A stretch of DNA of 64,000 nucleotides from Bacteroidales bacterium (GTDB lineage Bacteria; Bacteroidota; Bacteroidia; Bacteroidales; F082): contig JAFXLL010000008.1 in the NCBI GenBank assembly GCA_017531225.1, positions 1 through 64,000 on the forward strand, read 5' to 3'. Position numbers and translations under genes: made by a program. Under the pieces are notes generated by a model. That model ran no database searches. It was not told the origin of the DNA and worked only from the letters and a program-made list of their open reading frames with translations. Shown piece after piece: positions 62,342 to 64,000 of the stretch (positions within the stretch are counted from its first letter, which is position 1; each line of letters starts with the position of its first letter).

Positions 62342-64000
62342 ATGCAACATTATCATCACTATTCTGGCCTTAATGATGCCGAGGTGCTAGAAAGCAGAGC
62401 GAAAAATGGCATCAATGTATTGACTCCCCCTGAAAAGGAAACATTCTGGGATAAGGTGAAGGATTGTTTCAAAAATCCATTGATTATCGTCCTTATGTCG
62501 TTACTGGTGCTTTCAGTCATCGGATTTGGCATTTGGGGTAATGTTCTGCCATCTGGCATTTGGATAGGCACTGCGGTGCTGGGTGCGCTGTTGGTTTTTG
62601 GTCTCGTTGTTGCATTTTTTGGAGGTCTTGAGGATGAGCTTATCACCATTCTGATGTATGCCCTGATACTTTCTGGAGGTATTGCGTTTTACCAAGGCGT
62701 TTGGGGCGGAGAAGCAGGCTGGGGGCCATATCTTGAGCCTATTGGAATTGCTGTTGCCATATTGTTGGCTACAGGTGTTGGCTTTTTCCTTGAACGTAGT
62801 AACGAAAAGACTTTCCAGAGTTTAAACGAAGTAAATGATGACACCTTGGTGAAGGTGATTAGAAATAATAATGTGTGCCAAGTGCCGAGAAAAGATATTG
62901 TTGTCGGTGACATTGTTTTGCTCGATACAGGTGAGGAGATTCCTGCCGACTGCGATTTATTGGAATCATATAACCTGTTGGTTGACGAATCGTCGCTTAC
63001 TGGCGAGCCTCCTTGCGAGAAAACTGCCGATAGGGAAAAAGTCAGTAAGGATGCCACTTATCCAATGTATCGGATTCTGAAAGGGTGTCTTATAGTGGAG
63101 GGCTCTTGCACTGCACAGGTCATCAAGGTGGGTGATGCCACTGATTGTGGAAAGGTGTTTGAGGCTGCACAGGTCGAAGAAGGCGATCCCACTCCATTGA
63201 GTGAGAAACTGGATGGATTGGCCGATTTGATTACCAAGGCAAGTTATATTATTGCAGGATTGATTATTGTGGGTCGTCTTGCTGTTTATTTTTTCCAGGG
63301 GAATGCCAACTTCTCCGATACACTTGGATGGGTGGATTTCGTGAAATACGTGCTTGATACCATCATGATTGCCGTGACCATTGTTGTGGTGGCTGTTCCC
63401 GAAGGTCTTCCGATGGCTGTTACGTTGAGCTTGGCCTTCAGCATGAAACGTTTGATGAAGCAAAATACGCTGCCCAGAACGATGCATGCCTGCGAAACCA
63501 TGGGCGCCACTTCTGTGATTTGCACGGATAAGACGGGAACATTGACCCAAAATCAGATGAAGGTCAGCGAAACTTACTTTGCCTCACTAAAGGGAGGTGA
63601 TCTTTCGGGAGACGAAATCTCTCGATTGCTGGTGGAGTGTATTGCTGTGAATACAACGGCGAATCTGGACTTTGCTGACCCGAACAAAATCAAATCGATA
63701 GGTAGTCCTACAGAAGGTGCGGTGCTCTTGTGGCTTCACCAGCAAGGTATCAATTACCTTCCAATCAGAGAAAGGTTTAGCATTATCGATAGGCTTCCAT
63801 TCTCGACAGAATTGAAATACATGGCTACCATCGTCAAGTCAGAGGTGCTGAACCAGAAAGTGCTTTATGTTGTCGGTGCTCCTGAAATCGTGATGTCATA
63901 CACTGATGTTGCGGGAGAAGAAAAGGCGGGCTATGAGGCCAAGCTTTTAGAATATCAAGGTAAGGCGAAGAGAACCTTGGGCTTTGCTTATTTGCCATTG
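62342..64000 (+). CDS. Second calcium-type P-type ATPase, truncated by the window end
   Basis: 553 codons are visible of an expected 900-1000. It starts MQHYHHYSGLNDAEVLESRA (cation ATPase N-terminal domain), then the TM pair NPLIIVLMSLLVLSVIGFGIW and an extra hydrophobic region. The actuator motif is SSLTGEPP, TM4 is VVAVPEGLPMAVTLSLAFS, and the phosphorylated D396 is in CTDKTGTLTQNQM. It is clearly related to the ATPase at 41549 but has more hydrophobic sequence near the N-terminus. With TerD, which binds Ca2+ in known cases, it suggests calcium handling by the operon. The 3' part lies outside the window. Confidence 0.92.
   Translation, partial: MQHYHHYSGLNDAEVLESRAKNGINVLTPPEKETFWDKVKDCFKNPLIIVLMSLLVLSVIGFGIWGNVLPSGIWIGTAVLGALLVFGLVVAFFGGLEDELITILMYALILSGGIAFYQGVWGGEAGWGPYLEPIGIAVAILLATGVGFFLERSNEKTFQSLNEVNDDTLVKVIRNNNVCQVPRKDIVVGDIVLLDTGEEIPADCDLLESYNLLVDESSLTGEPPCEKTADREKVSKDATYPMYRILKGCLIVEGSCTAQVIKVGDATDCGKVFEAAQVEEGDPTPLSEKLDGLADLITKASYIIAGLIIVGRLAVYFFQGNANFSDTLGWVDFVKYVLDTIMIAVTIVVVAVPEGLPMAVTLSLAFSMKRLMKQNTLPRTMHACETMGATSVICTDKTGTLTQNQMKVSETYFASLKGGDLSGDEISRLLVECIAVNTTANLDFADPNKIKSIGSPTEGAVLLWLHQQGINYLPIRERFSIIDRLPFSTELKYMATIVKSEVLNQKVLYVVGAPEIVMSYTDVAGEEKAGYEAKLLEYQGKAKRTLGFAYLPL

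Overview
The window looks like a chromosomal segment of a Bacteroidales-type bacterium (phylum Bacteroidota). Supporting signs are the many promoters with a TAnnTTTG -7 box (often with a TTG-type -33 box 19-21 bp upstream), the general lack of Shine-Dalgarno sequences, a type II-C CRISPR system with a 47-nt repeat and a very long Cas9, a PorQ/PorV-like outer membrane protein, SPII lipoproteins, and Bacteroidota-style mutL, uvrB, dnaB, tex and rarA. It is largely a housekeeping backbone with accessory blocks at both ends.

Left end (1-9040): a transposase fragment, a tracrRNA on the minus strand, and a translationally coupled operon cas9 - PDDEXK nuclease (YhcG/DUF1016 family) - cas1 - cas2. 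This is followed by a terminator and a CRISPR array of 20 repeats and 19 spacers. The crRNA strand is inferred to be the minus strand. Each repeat carries a Bacteroidota-like promoter on that strand. A decayed nuclease-toxin-like fragment abuts the array.

Middle (9300-48820): a small unknown gene, two outer-membrane genes, DUF456, a split transketolase whose C-terminal subunit is fused to a LOG/PpnN-like domain, and an AspT-type transporter. Next comes a five-gene minus-strand operon: two paralogous unknown proteins, a CASTOR/POLLUX-like channel, a Sel1-repeat membrane protein and a C69 dipeptidase. It is followed by rarA, an EcsC-like gene, two tRNAs, and an overlapping operon of FecCD permease, FecE ATPase, amidohydrolase and tex. 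Then come mutL, rhomboid, a membrane EEP phosphatase, uvrB, a MauE/thioredoxin protein, pepE, a Ca-type P-ATPase, carbamate kinase, dnaB, a DUF2779 protein and acylphosphatase.

Right end (48940-64000): the most unusual block. Two 218-nt copies of a structured RNA element, resembling a cobalamin riboswitch in the order of its conserved boxes, lie about 1.1 kb apart. They flank a small RNA gene and an EndoU/barnase-like nuclease gene. The second copy sits in the 5' leader of a plus-strand operon: two lipoproteins, a three-TM protein, a tubulin/FtsZ-like protein, an actin/Hsp70-fold (ASKHA) ATPase, a degenerate ASKHA plus TPR protein, a TerD protein, and a transmembrane protein with TerD-like motifs in the cytosol and a probable CW_7 peptidoglycan-binding motif outside. 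After a terminator come a small membrane protein and a second Ca-type P-ATPase that runs off the window. I read this as a possible membrane- and wall-anchored cytoskeletal/Ter stress system; its function is unknown.
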